Assembly: GCA_029637525.1 (NCBI GenBank)
Contig: CP072660.1
Coordinates: 893,612-957,611 of the forward strand
Direction: 5' to 3'
Length of the DNA: 64,000 nucleotides
Origin: Desulfurococcaceae archaeon MEX13E-LK6-19
Lineage (GTDB): Archaea > Thermoproteota > Thermoprotei_A > Sulfolobales > Desulfurococcaceae
Each line of letters opens with the position of its first letter. Position 1 is the stretch's first letter. The translations under genes were made by a program, and so were the position numbers. Positions 34,381 through 43,632 of the stretch are shown in pieces. A model generated the notes under the pieces. It saw nothing but the letters and a program-made list of their open reading frames with translations, had not been told where the DNA came from and searched no databases.

Positions 34381-36204
34381 CTACTTCTTTTTAGTTAATA
34401 GATATGCTGCAATAATAATCACTAGCAACACTATAGCACCTATCACTGGATAATACCTTGATATGTCTGCGGCTGTCGTGGTTGTTGTGGTTGTAGTTGT
34501 TGTCGTGGTTGTCGTCGTGGTCGTTGTTGTGGTAGTTGTCGTGGTTGTTGTAGTAGTTGGTGTTTCTGTTGTTGGGCTTGTTGTCGTCGTGGTTGTGGTT
34601 GTAGTTGTTGTAGTGGTTGTAGTTGTGGTGGTTATTACGAGTTCGCCGGAAAGTATTTGTTGTAATAAGTCATATACGTGTTGATACTTTTCTCTAGCTT
34701 TCTCTTCCCATGTACTCTTGAGCTGGTTCCATATAGTGGCATCGCCTAGGTATGGGTTAATCTTTATAGCATATTCTTCAGTAAATGTTACTGTTTCACC
34801 GGTAATCGGGTCAGTGAATTCAAGAGGCTTTACAAGCTCGTTGACAAGGAAGTTGAATTCTACTTCAGTTATTTCTCCATCTAGATATGCTTTGGCTATT
34901 TCTGACCATACATCTTGTAGGTCATCGTGTGCATCTACTAGTGTTGCTTTGAAGTATGTTTGCATCGCCTTTTCCCAGAGTTCGGCGAGTGTTTCATTAA
35001 ATTGTATTACGCTTGCTGTTGTTGCAGCTTCGTATGCAGCTTTTAGATCGGGTCTTTGTTGTCCAGCTTGTGTGTCAAATACTTTTTCGTTAATCGGTAA
35101 TCTGTTGATGTCTGAGTCAAGCCATAATTGTTGTCCACCGTATTCGCTTAATACCCATGCAATGAATGCTGCTGCGTGTATCTTGTGTTTTGAACCTTTT
35201 AGAAGTGCTATTGGGTCAGCGTTTACAATACTTTCTCCTTGTGGTATAATGTATTCACAGTCGGGGTTCTGATGCATTGCTGTATAACCGTAGAAGTCGA
35301 TTGTTATGCCTATAGCTATTTCGCCTATGATTACGCCGTCTCTTACAGCACTACTTGAGTCATAGATCTTGGCGTTGGCTGCCATTAGTGTTAGTACTTT
35401 CCATCCTTCCTCCCATCCATAGGCTTGTAGTATGATTTCATACATTCTAGTATTGCTGGTGCTCATGAAGGGATCTGCTATGCCTACTAATGGTGTGGTG
35501 GGTAGATATCTTGCCAGTAATGGGGATGTCAAGTCGCTCCATTTTTCTGGTTTGAAGTCAGCTAAACCGAATTCTTCTAGTTTCTTGTGGTTAACAGTAA
35601 ATCCGAAGCTACTTATTGCGGCACCGACCCAGTGTATTATCCCGTTTTCGTCATAAGATTTTGTTGGTGCACCCGCAAGGGTGTCATTGATTTTTGATGC
35701 CTCATAGAGGATAGCATAGTAGGCCGGATTCTGGTTTGGATCAAGTGGTTCTATGAGTCCCTCTTTGTCTATTATGTTGAATAGTGTTGGGCCGCCTCCC
35801 CATGCTATATCGTATGGATTACCGCTTTCTTCAGCCTTCTTTATTGTGTCGATCCATAAGGCTGGTCCAACGCTTCGAAGAACTATGTCTACTATACCAA
35901 GCTTTTTAGCTACCTCGCTTTGCAGAAACTCTACTCTTGCTTTCTCTAGTATAGTTGCTTCGTGTCTTGATATCACCGTCAATACAACGTCTCTTTCTGT
36001 AGTTAAGCTGGCAAGATAGTCAAGCCAGGGGAATGGTTCTGTAGCATTACCCCAAGGCCACTCGTTGTCCTGTAAAATAGTTTTGTTTTTAATGGTATTT
36101 ATGGTAGTTGGAGTTGATGCATAAGTAATATTTGCTGGTATGCTTGCAAGTATTGCCAATAATAGTAAGCTACATAGTATGTATCCTGATTTCAGCTTAG
36201 CCAA
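34381..36204 (-). CDS. ABC transporter solute-binding protein on a threonine stalk
   Basis: About 607 residues. Signal peptide MAKLKSGYILCSLLLLAILA; a family-1/Fe3+-type solute-binding fold at about 50-510 (ERDVVLTVISRHEATILEKA, then NPYDIAWGGGPTLFNI and VNADPIALLKGSKHKIHAAA). A stalk of two threonine blocks split by SPTTETP follows, then one membrane helix and a KKK tail. Anchoring by a C-terminal helix and Thr stalk is typical for archaeal binding proteins. The TTG start at 36204 follows GGGTGAT; the GTG at 36213 is within that signal. The ligand is unknown. The promoter contains a 7-base-arm inverted repeat at 36248-36268. Confidence 0.88.
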   Translation of the reverse strand: MAKLKSGYILCSLLLLAILASIPANITYASTPTTINTIKNKTILQDNEWPWGNATEPFPWLDYLASLTTERDVVLTVISRHEATILEKARVEFLQSEVAKKLGIVDIVLRSVGPALWIDTIKKAEESGNPYDIAWGGGPTLFNIIDKEGLIEPLDPNQNPAYYAILYEASKINDTLAGAPTKSYDENGIIHWVGAAISSFGFTVNHKKLEEFGLADFKPEKWSDLTSPLLARYLPTTPLVGIADPFMSTSNTRMYEIILQAYGWEEGWKVLTLMAANAKIYDSSSAVRDGVIIGEIAIGITIDFYGYTAMHQNPDCEYIIPQGESIVNADPIALLKGSKHKIHAAAFIAWVLSEYGGQQLWLDSDINRLPINEKVFDTQAGQQRPDLKAAYEAATTASVIQFNETLAELWEKAMQTYFKATLVDAHDDLQDVWSEIAKAYLDGEITEVEFNFLVNELVKPLEFTDPITGETVTFTEEYAIKINPYLGDATIWNQLKSTWEEKAREKYQHVYDLLQQILSGELVITTTTTTTTTTTTTTTTTTSPTTETPTTTTTTTTTTTTTTTTTTTTTTTTTTTTAADISRYYPVIGAIVLLVIIIAAYLLTKKK

Positions 36205-36247
36205 ATTAATCACCCAAGGGCAGAGTTTCCTCTAAAATATATATTTA

Positions 36248-36268
36248 TTATACTCTTTTTAAGTATAA
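36248..36268. promoter_or_regulatory. Inverted repeat in the binding-protein promoter
   Basis: TTATACT (36248-36254) and AGTATAA (36262-36268) separated by seven bases, 35-64 bases before the gene start on the minus strand. It overlaps the place where TATA/BRE should be, so a repressor binding here would block transcription. Inference from position and symmetry. Confidence 0.4.
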
Positions 36269-36462
36269 TAGTTACCTTCATGGTTATTTTCTTTCAATTT
36301 ATGGTGTCCATGACTTGTTGAAAGAACGTACTCTACCATGGCCTCATATGGGCTATGCTTGTTTTCCAACACTTCGTATTAATGAACGTATTAATGAGAA
36401 CAAAATTCAAGTCCTATGAGGTAAAGGTAAATAATAAAATAAGATTGACTTGTGTTTGTTGT

Positions 36463-39400
36463 TTAATTCTTTTTAAGGCGTACAATGAGTTTCAGTGTTT
36501 TAATTTCGTATGGCTTAAGTTTTAATGTTATTTTTTGTTCATTTACTTCATGCTCTCCTAGTATTTGTGTTTCTATGATGTTTGTTTCCAATATTTTCTC
36601 TATTGGCGCTGGTATTTTTAGTAGTATTGATGCCTCGGCTTTGCTTAAATTACATATCCTGATTAGGTATCCTTCTTTATCTTCAGACTTCTTTACAGTT
36701 CCAAGCTCTATGTTTGAAGCAGGTGTTATTTCTAGTAATGTGTAGCTCTTTATTGGTTCTCCTCTAATGTTGTGGTTCTTTGGATATATCACTTTTAGTG
36801 GTGACCATACCTCGAGGGCTTTGTTTGGCACCTTTCCTTTCATCCAGTCTCCTTGGTGCGGGTATAGGTGATATGTAAACTCTTCTTGACCCAGGTCACT
36901 CCATGGATTCGGGAATATTGGTGATTTTAATAGGCTTAAGCCTATTTTTGATCCTATGGCACTGTATCCATGTCTTGCGGGAGATATTATTGCTACACCA
37001 TATATTCCGTCGGATACGTCAGCCCATCTGAGTGCTGGTACTTCGAATTTTGCTTTTTCCCAGGAGGTATTCCTTTGTGATGATCTCTCGATGACTCCGT
37101 ATGGTATTTCATAGTGTACGGTTTTGTTGTTTACATTTATGTTGAACCAAGCTTTAACAAGTACTAGCTTGTCTTTCCAGTCGATTATGTTCTTGAAATC
37201 AATTACTTTTGAAGACTTGTAAATGCATATTCTTTGTTTAATTCTTGATTTTCCGAAGCCTTTCGTGTATTCTATACATCCTACTATTGGGCCATCGCAT
37301 ACTATTCTTGGTTTTTCAAGTACGGAGAGTTCTTCGCCGTACGAGAGAAAGTCTTCATCAACATCCCATGCGTCGAAGATGTTAGGACGATCTGGGTGAG
37401 CTATTAGTACATTGCTTTTATCTTTGATCATTTCCCTGGAGTATTCTTTATCAAATAACGATACAAGCTCTCCTTTACTATTTATTTTAACTCTTATCTT
37501 TTCGTTTTCTAGAACTAAATCATCGCCTTCATGGAATACTCTTACTCCACCTTTTTTGTCGGCTTTTTTAGTGGTTAACCTATAGACAACGTACCCTAGT
37601 GGTGGTATGTTGTCTACATATACGTAGGTTTTTCCTTCGAATGATTGACACTCCAAAGGATTGCCATTAAGATCTTCCAAGCAGACATTATCGAGATCTA
37701 ATATTATAACACCGCTTCTAGGCCAAGGGAGATCATTGTATATAATGATCTCGTCTTTTCCGGCAACAGGGCTTAAAGACGTGTCAATTATGTTTTTGGC
37801 TTCATTAATAACCTTTCTTAGATCATCTATCGCGTAATCATACGTCTCCTTAACCGATGAACCTGGTAAGACATCATGGAATTGGTGCAAGAGGACTCTT
37901 TTCCAAAGAGACTCAATTTTATCCATAGGGTACTGCTTAAGCCCTAAGACCTCAGCTATGGTGGATGCTATTTCGGCTGACCTTAGGAGAGACTCGGCTT
38001 CCGCCATTAATTTCTTGATTGTAAGATTTGTTGTATAGGTCCCCCTATGCATTTCTAGGTAAAGCTCGTCAGTCCATATGGGAACTCTATTTTTGATCTC
38101 CTTTACTTTTTTGATGTATTCCTCCTCGTCTATGCTCTTGATCTGAGGGATAAGTGGTAATTTATTAATGAACTCTATGTTCTCGATCATCTCTAGTGTT
38201 GGACCGCCTCCTCCATCTCCGTATCCATATGATACTATTGAGAACGGAGCTTCATTCTTATTGTTGTATTTTTTCCAATAATTATATATTCTATCAGGGG
38301 TCAGTATTTCATTATAATTAGTAATTATTATTTGCACGGGGATTTTTGTTCCATCAATTCCTTCCCAAATAAATGTATGGTAGGGAAATTTGTTGATCTG
38401 ATTCCACATAACCTTATGTGTTATAAACACTTCTATACCGCTTTTCTTCATTATCTGGGGAAGCGATGCTGGGAAGCCGAAGGTGTCTGGGAGCCATCCT
38501 ATTTTTGCTATTTTACCGAATTTTTCTAGGAAGTACTTCTGTCCATAAAGAAACTGTCTGGCGATAGATTCCCCTGTTATGAGTTGTACATCGCTTTCAA
38601 CCCACATGCCTCCAACAGGAATCCATTTATTTTTGTTTATAAACTCCCTTATCTTCGAGAATAATTCTTTATCAATATCTTCAATCCATTTATAATATTG
38701 TGCACTACTTTGGACAAATGTTATATTGGGGTAAAGTTCAAGATACCTTACTATTGTGGAAAATGTCCTTAGTAATTTTCTTTTTGTTTCATTGTAAGAC
38801 CAAAGCCATGCAGCATCTATATGACTATGACCACAAATGTAAAGTAGTCCTCGGTTAGGGTACTTTTTTCGCAACTTTTCAAGTCCTTTGTAGAGTTCCT
38901 CTTCTATTCGAGTTGCTTCATTTACAACGCTCTCCATAGAGGGCATAGTGAGATCTTCATAGAGGTTTTCAAGGATGTACTTACCGTAGAGACCAGCAAG
39001 GGCCTTGTGATCCCATGATGGTGTAATAAGATCCTCACGTTGAAATTCATTTAGATGCAATGGTGTATACAGCAATATTAGTGCTAATGTTACTTGTTTT
39101 ATATTTGGCACTATTCTTGTTCTTAACATAATGTCTGTGAGAAGTGAAGTCAATTCCTCTCGCAGCTCATCATTAGCTGGTAAAGATTCAATAAATTTAG
39201 TAAGGCTAAGCACTCTATTAGCAACAATATATGGTTTCCAGGCAACACCTATGAGTAAAGCAGTTTTAAACTCAAAATACAGATCAATGTATCCAAACAG
39301 CTTACGTGGTGAGAGAATTAATTCGACGACGCTATGGCCTGGTCTAATAGGTATATAAGTATGTACATCATCTATTCCAGACCATGTTGTTCCATTTATT

Positions 39401-39624
39401 TTTACTAAGCCATTACCGTTAGTAGCAATTTTAAGAAACCAGAAAAGTCCGTTGTTAGGTACGTTTAATGATGTAGTAAATCTAAATTCATCTTCATGTT
39501 TTGTGGCTACATAAGGTAGAGTAATGGTTTTCCCGTTAAGACGCCATTGTTTAACAAACTTGAATTCTTGTATAGATGCAGCAAGTAATTCAAAGGCAAT
39601 TCTCCTGATTTTCCTAAGAAGCAT
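36463..39624 (-). CDS. Alpha-mannosidase, glycoside hydrolase family 38
   Basis: 1053 residues from ATG at 39624 (a longer frame to 39786 lacks a ribosome site, whereas GGAGGT precedes 39624 by 12 bases). The N-terminal 240 residues form a beta-jelly-roll-like region. The catalytic domain has the zinc motif CGHSHIDAAWLW (His268, Asp270) and the nucleophile Asp380 in WLPDTFGFPASLPQI. Large C-terminal beta domains follow (FHEGDDLVLENEKIRVKINS). There is no signal peptide, so it acts in the cytoplasm on imported mannosides or on the cell's own glycans. It is next to the ABC importer on the same strand and divergent from the surface gene at 39872. Confidence 0.9.
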   Translation of the reverse strand: MLLRKIRRIAFELLAASIQEFKFVKQWRLNGKTITLPYVATKHEDEFRFTTSLNVPNNGLFWFLKIATNGNGLVKINGTTWSGIDDVHTYIPIRPGHSVVELILSPRKLFGYIDLYFEFKTALLIGVAWKPYIVANRVLSLTKFIESLPANDELREELTSLLTDIMLRTRIVPNIKQVTLALILLYTPLHLNEFQREDLITPSWDHKALAGLYGKYILENLYEDLTMPSMESVVNEATRIEEELYKGLEKLRKKYPNRGLLYICGHSHIDAAWLWSYNETKRKLLRTFSTIVRYLELYPNITFVQSSAQYYKWIEDIDKELFSKIREFINKNKWIPVGGMWVESDVQLITGESIARQFLYGQKYFLEKFGKIAKIGWLPDTFGFPASLPQIMKKSGIEVFITHKVMWNQINKFPYHTFIWEGIDGTKIPVQIIITNYNEILTPDRIYNYWKKYNNKNEAPFSIVSYGYGDGGGGPTLEMIENIEFINKLPLIPQIKSIDEEEYIKKVKEIKNRVPIWTDELYLEMHRGTYTTNLTIKKLMAEAESLLRSAEIASTIAEVLGLKQYPMDKIESLWKRVLLHQFHDVLPGSSVKETYDYAIDDLRKVINEAKNIIDTSLSPVAGKDEIIIYNDLPWPRSGVIILDLDNVCLEDLNGNPLECQSFEGKTYVYVDNIPPLGYVVYRLTTKKADKKGGVRVFHEGDDLVLENEKIRVKINSKGELVSLFDKEYSREMIKDKSNVLIAHPDRPNIFDAWDVDEDFLSYGEELSVLEKPRIVCDGPIVGCIEYTKGFGKSRIKQRICIYKSSKVIDFKNIIDWKDKLVLVKAWFNINVNNKTVHYEIPYGVIERSSQRNTSWEKAKFEVPALRWADVSDGIYGVAIISPARHGYSAIGSKIGLSLLKSPIFPNPWSDLGQEEFTYHLYPHQGDWMKGKVPNKALEVWSPLKVIYPKNHNIRGEPIKSYTLLEITPASNIELGTVKKSEDKEGYLIRICNLSKAEASILLKIPAPIEKILETNIIETQILGEHEVNEQKITLKLKPYEIKTLKLIVRLKKN

Positions 39625-39817
39625 ATGTACTATCGTACCTCCATGCCATCTAGCATCATTTTGAAGTGGTGTTTTGTTAGACAATAAAAAACTTGCGGAG
39701 GAGAGCATAAATATCCACTTAAAGTATAACAATATTATATTCTCCATTAAATAATTAGTTCTGATAATTCTGAATGATAAGTTCATATATATAGTGATAT
39801 GATCTGTTATGCGTAGG

Positions 39818-39825
39818 TTTTAAAT
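39818..39825 (+). promoter_or_regulatory. TATA-like box of the surface-protein gene
   Basis: TTTTAAAT, about 47-54 bases before the ATG at 39872. Expected start of transcription near 39850, leaving a short leader that contains GGGGAGTGAT. Confidence 0.45.
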
Positions 39826-39871
39826 TCTAGGCGTATTAATATTAGATTTAAGGTTAGGGGAGTGATTTGAT

Positions 39872-41938
39872 ATGAGACATATAGCATTAATTCTTTTAAT
39901 GGTTATAAGTATATTCGCGCCCCTCTTCCTTACCACTAGTATAACAAAGGCACAAACACCAGAGATAACAGTTGCTGTAGACCTAGCACATGGTGAGAGA
40001 GATAAGTATCTAGACTATATTATTGGTAATATAACATTCGTCAATTGGGTAAAAATTGAAGACGAGATAACTCCCGATATCCTATCGAATGTTGACATAC
40101 TAATTCTTGGTCAGCCTACGACAAACTTATCACCAACAGAACTTATCGCAATACAGGACTGGCTAGCTCAAGGAAACAAGGTAATATGGGTAGCCAGCGA
40201 CAGCGACTACGGTTCTGGTCCAGACAGCCAGAAAGCCTGTAACTTCCTTCTAGAACAAATTGGTGCTAAGCTAAGAATAGAGTATGCTTCAGCATATGAC
40301 AGCTACTTTAATGCTAGAAGGTTCTACAGAGTACTAGGCTTCGTAGCACCCGATCCTATACCATTACTCAACACATCAATAATTGTTGACGGCGTCAAGA
40401 AGCCAGTACTATACCACGGTACAGCCCCAGTCATCTGGGTCGACGAGAATGGCACACCACACGACCCAGTAACAGAGACATTCCCAGGACTAATCAGAAT
40501 AGTCTGGACATCACCAATCGCCTGGATTGGTATCAACAACCCACCAGAGCCAATGCTATACGATGAGACCTATAGAGACAGAACCTTCATACTACTAGCA
40601 GCAGAGTACCACAATGACACTGGCAACCTAATCGTCGTAAGCGGTGAGTCACCATACGGTGACTACGAGCCAACATGGTCCTGGGAGTACTACGGTATAC
40701 CACTAGATGGACCACGCTTTGTAACGAACATGATCAAATGGTTTGTATGGATCATTGAAAATCATCCTGTAGCTACTTACGACTTTGAGATTACTCCACC
40801 ACCAATGCCAGTAAATACGACTTACATGTTCAGTTATGTGTCCTATATACCATTCCAGGATGGCGTGAACATCTATGGTTTTGAGTTAGACAATGGTGGA
40901 GTACTAGCTGACATAACGAACATGGCTGAAAACATCGTTTTAGGAAAAGAGAGACCTGGTACACCTGGCTATAAAGCAGCTATCTTCGAACTAGTAACTG
41001 ATGGAGCTAACCCATGGTATGGCTTAATACCTGAATACAGGGCACAAGTTATTGCAGTCGTACATAACCCAACTAATATTACGTTCGTCGAACTCATAGG
41101 ACCATTCACTGATGTATATCCAGGATTAGCAGTAGTTAGAGTATTTGTAGCATACCTTAACGACCCAACATTCCTCATAGGATACTTCCTGATAAACCTA
41201 GGTAATCAAACACTTAACTTAACAGTAGGGCCAGTATGGGGTGTACAATCAGGTTTCATGGTTGAGATTAATGCAGATATAGGCGATCCTGCCAATGACT
41301 TCTATTATGCTATATTTGACGATGGTACAGAGTATCTTGACTTAAAGAACCTAGTACCATGGGGTACACAATTCTACAAACCTATAAGAGGAATCGCTGT
41401 TGTTGACAACAAGGATACAACAGAGGGCTTCCTATTCGCATTAGGAGTAATACCTGACAACATAACGGCAACATATCGTTTATGGGTTGAACCAGCTGTA
41501 ATAAGAGTTGAATTTGCCAATGTAACACTCGCTCCCAATAGCACTATAGCTTATATACTCTACGGATATGCAGGCCCATTAGACTACGATACAATAGCTG
41601 CTACAGGATCAGGCGAATTAATGAAGATATACAATGTATTTACATCACTTGTAAGGACAGAGACATTGACAGAAACCGTTACCGAAACAGAAACTGAAAC
41701 TGTAACAGAAACAGCTACAGAGACTGTAACAGCTACAGTAACCGAAACCACGACCGAAACAACTACAGAGACTACAACCGAGACAGTAACCACCACACAG
41801 ACAACAACAAAGACTACAACGTCAACTGTAACTGAAACAACTACAGAGAAAGTAACAGATTGGACCATGACAGGTATTGTTGCAGTAATATTGCTAATCA
41901 TAGGTATAGCCATAGGATTCATAGCGAAGAGACATTAG
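39872..41938 (+). CDS. Stalked surface protein with GATase1/DUF4350-like N-terminal domain
   Basis: 688 residues. Signal peptide up to about residue 27 (LILLMVISIFAPLFL). The domain at about 30-300 resembles the class-I amidotransferase-like fold: EITVAVDLAHGERDKYLDYI, then NVDILILGQPTTNLSPTELI and WLAQGNKVIWVASDSDYGSG. A beta-rich middle part follows. From about 600 comes a stalk of TET/TVTE repeats (about 65 residues), then a helix (MTGIVAVILLIIGIAIGFIA) and KRH. Probably a glycan- or ligand-binding surface protein working with the mannosidase and importer. GGGGAGTGAT precedes the ATG. No catalytic Cys is evident. Confidence 0.8.
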   Translation: MRHIALILLMVISIFAPLFLTTSITKAQTPEITVAVDLAHGERDKYLDYIIGNITFVNWVKIEDEITPDILSNVDILILGQPTTNLSPTELIAIQDWLAQGNKVIWVASDSDYGSGPDSQKACNFLLEQIGAKLRIEYASAYDSYFNARRFYRVLGFVAPDPIPLLNTSIIVDGVKKPVLYHGTAPVIWVDENGTPHDPVTETFPGLIRIVWTSPIAWIGINNPPEPMLYDETYRDRTFILLAAEYHNDTGNLIVVSGESPYGDYEPTWSWEYYGIPLDGPRFVTNMIKWFVWIIENHPVATYDFEITPPPMPVNTTYMFSYVSYIPFQDGVNIYGFELDNGGVLADITNMAENIVLGKERPGTPGYKAAIFELVTDGANPWYGLIPEYRAQVIAVVHNPTNITFVELIGPFTDVYPGLAVVRVFVAYLNDPTFLIGYFLINLGNQTLNLTVGPVWGVQSGFMVEINADIGDPANDFYYAIFDDGTEYLDLKNLVPWGTQFYKPIRGIAVVDNKDTTEGFLFALGVIPDNITATYRLWVEPAVIRVEFANVTLAPNSTIAYILYGYAGPLDYDTIAATGSGELMKIYNVFTSLVRTETLTETVTETETETVTETATETVTATVTETTTETTTETTTETVTTTQTTTKTTTSTVTETTTEKVTDWTMTGIVAVILLIIGIAIGFIAKRH
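41655..41875 (+). repeat. Degenerate Thr/Glu/Val stalk-coding repeat
   Basis: About 70 codons of T-E-T, T-V-T-E and T-T-T units with third-position variation. Unlike the pure threonine stalks at 30428 and 34475, glutamate is interspersed, which would space negative charges along the stalk. Confidence 0.85.
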
Positions 41939-42061
41939 ATGCGGACTAATAATTTTACTTAAAACCAATATTTTTTCTCAATATTAACACTATTATGAGC
42001 GCTCTTATCTGACGGACATTTTAGTGTTGTTAAACTTTTTCGTCATAAATACGTCGCATAG

Positions 42062-42071
42062 TTTTATAAAA
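42062..42071 (+). promoter_or_regulatory. TATA box of the hexuloisomerase gene
   Basis: TTTTATAAAA, 37 bases before the ATG at 42108; a near-consensus archaeal TATA box with a short leader (about 10-15 bases). Confidence 0.55.
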
Positions 42072-42107
42072 TCAGGGATGAGTAGATGTCTATAAGGGAA
42101 CTACGAG

Positions 42108-42716
42108 ATGGTATCTGGTCTCATTAGAGACGCTATGCTTGAAATAACTGAGTTTATCAGGAAATCCATTGATATAATAAAGGACGAGCATGTAAACCAG
42201 ATGATAGACAAACTCGTTGACGCGTACAATAAGGGCTCACGGATACTCGTAATGGGTGCGGGGAGAACAGGTCTCGTAGGTAAAGCTTTTGCTATGAGAC
42301 TACTGCATCTTGGATACAATGTGGCAGTGCTTGGAGAAACAATTGTTCCAAGAATAAGAAAAGAAGATCTTGTTATCGCGTTAAGTGGTTCGGGTAGGAC
42401 AAGACTTATTGTTACGGCAGCTGAGGCGGCGAAAAGCATTGGTGCACACATAATAGCTATAACAAGCTATGCTGATAGCCCACTTGCACGGCTTGCTGAT
42501 ACGCTTGTCCTCGTCCCTGGTAGAACAAAAGTTGCAACTGAAGAAGACTACTTCCTGAGACAGATCATGGGTATACATGAGCCATTAGCTCCTCTCGGCA
42601 CGCTCTTCGAAGACACACTCATGGTATTCCTTGATGGAGTAATAGTTGAGCTTATGCGTAAACTTGGTAAAACAGAAGAAGACTTAATGCAAGTTCATGC
42701 AAATATAGAGTTGTAG
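42108..42716 (+). CDS. hxlB: 6-phospho-3-hexuloisomerase
   Basis: SIS-domain protein of 202 residues; interconverts 3-hexulose-6-phosphate and fructose-6-phosphate. In archaea lacking the oxidative pentose pathway this reverse RuMP route makes ribulose-5-phosphate for nucleotides. SIS motif: [20 protein letters not shown], then [20 protein letters not shown], and [20 protein letters not shown] as in known PHI enzymes. The matching hexulose-phosphate synthase is not in the window. The C-terminus [11 protein letters not shown] is family-typical. A TATA box lies 37 bases upstream. Confidence 0.9.
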   Translation: MVSGLIRDAMLEITEFIRKSIDIIKDEHVNQMIDKLVDAYNKGSRILVMGAGRTGLVGKAFAMRLLHLGYNVAVLGETIVPRIRKEDLVIALSGSGRTRLIVTAAEAAKSIGAHIIAITSYADSPLARLADTLVLVPGRTKVATEEDYFLRQIMGIHEPLAPLGTLFEDTLMVFLDGVIVELMRKLGKTEEDLMQVHANIEL

Positions 42717-42824
42717 TGTTACAACTATGTTTTTTGATGTCCGAGCCATTTTTGGGCAAGAACAATTTATAAGTTTTCATAAATCGCGTTGGTTATTTTA
42801 GGGAGAGTGGTTTTAGAGAGAATA

Positions 42825-42880
42825 ATGTGATGAAAAGCCGGTGCCCTGATCCGCTATGATGAATACGGCAAATACTGATG
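42825..42880 (+). ncRNA. C/D-box guide sRNA
   Basis: Textbook box order: C GTGATGA (42827-42833), guide, D' CTGA (42846-42849), spacer of six, C' ATGATGA (42856-42862), 12-base guide (42863-42874), D CTGA (42875-42878). All four boxes match consensus. Guides would direct 2'-O-methylation opposite the fifth base before D' and D. The target of the first guide would contain GGCACCGGC; that of the second would contain TTTGCCGTATT. It lies between hxlB and a HAD gene, ending about 15 bases before the GTG start of the latter. A TTTATAAG box lies about 55 bases upstream and a weaker TATTTTAG about 27 bases upstream. Confidence 0.82.
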
Positions 42881-42894
42881 GATTGTGATGCGAT

Positions 42895-43614
42895 GTGTCT
42901 TTGAAAGCAATCTCTCTCGATATAGGATGCACTCTTCTCTACAATACAGCTTGCTACGGGGAATACCCATCTGATAGTATGGCCGCAGCTTGGAATAACA
43001 TTGTATCGTTTTTACAAGGCAAGGGATATGATATTTCTATAGACGACGTGTTTAGAGCACTAAAAACTTGGAAGAACTTAGCGGGCATAGAAAGTGGTGT
43101 TGACTACGAGTATTGGGCAAAACTAATGATTTATTACGTGTTCAAGATTCTTGGCATAAAATTAAAACAAGGAATTATCGAGGAAGCCTATAGCCTTTAT
43201 ATTAATGTATACAAGACAACACTACGTCCATATAGTGATGTACGATGGTTTCTTGATAACGTGAAAAAACACGGATTATCAGTTGCTGCTATAACCAATG
43301 GAAGTAGCCATGATGTTGCAGTTAGTGCTCTTGAATATAATAACCTTCTAGATTATTTTGATGTAGTGGTTTCATCACAACTAATTGGATATAGAAAACC
43401 TAGCTCGGTGATATTTATTAAGACAGCCGAGCTCCTTGGAGTAAAACCGCAAGAGATAATACATTTAGGAGATGATCCTATTAAGGATTTTGATGGAGCG
43501 ATTAATGCTGGATACAAAGGCGCTATATTGATAGCAAGGCATAAACCATGTGAGAGAGAACCTTGCTTCAACGAGCTGTCCAGAGCATTCAATTATATAA
43601 AGACGATAAGCTAG
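42895..43614 (+). CDS. HAD-superfamily hydrolase
   Basis: 239 residues. Motif I is ISLDIGCTLLYNT with Asp nucleophile; its second acidic position is Cys (DxG-C instead of DxD), which is unusual and might lower phosphatase activity. Motif II VAAITNGSSHDVA, motif III lysine in GYRKPSSVIFIK, motif IV HLGDDPIKDFDGAINAGYKG. It belongs to the HAD-IA group, perhaps a 2-haloacid dehalogenase-like phosphatase. The start is GTG at 42895, directly after the C/D sRNA. The radical SAM gene follows after 18 bases. Confidence 0.8.
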   Translation: MSLKAISLDIGCTLLYNTACYGEYPSDSMAAAWNNIVSFLQGKGYDISIDDVFRALKTWKNLAGIESGVDYEYWAKLMIYYVFKILGIKLKQGIIEEAYSLYINVYKTTLRPYSDVRWFLDNVKKHGLSVAAITNGSSHDVAVSALEYNNLLDYFDVVVSSQLIGYRKPSSVIFIKTAELLGVKPQEIIHLGDDPIKDFDGAINAGYKGAILIARHKPCEREPCFNELSRAFNYIKTIS

Positions 43615-43632
43615 TGTTTTCTGTGGAGAAAA

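Noticed and set aside
39625-39786. N-terminal extension of the mannosidase with a hydrophobic stretch as signal peptide
   Set aside because: GGAGGT is placed for the ATG at 39624, and the extension would consume the divergent promoter region; not fully excluded.
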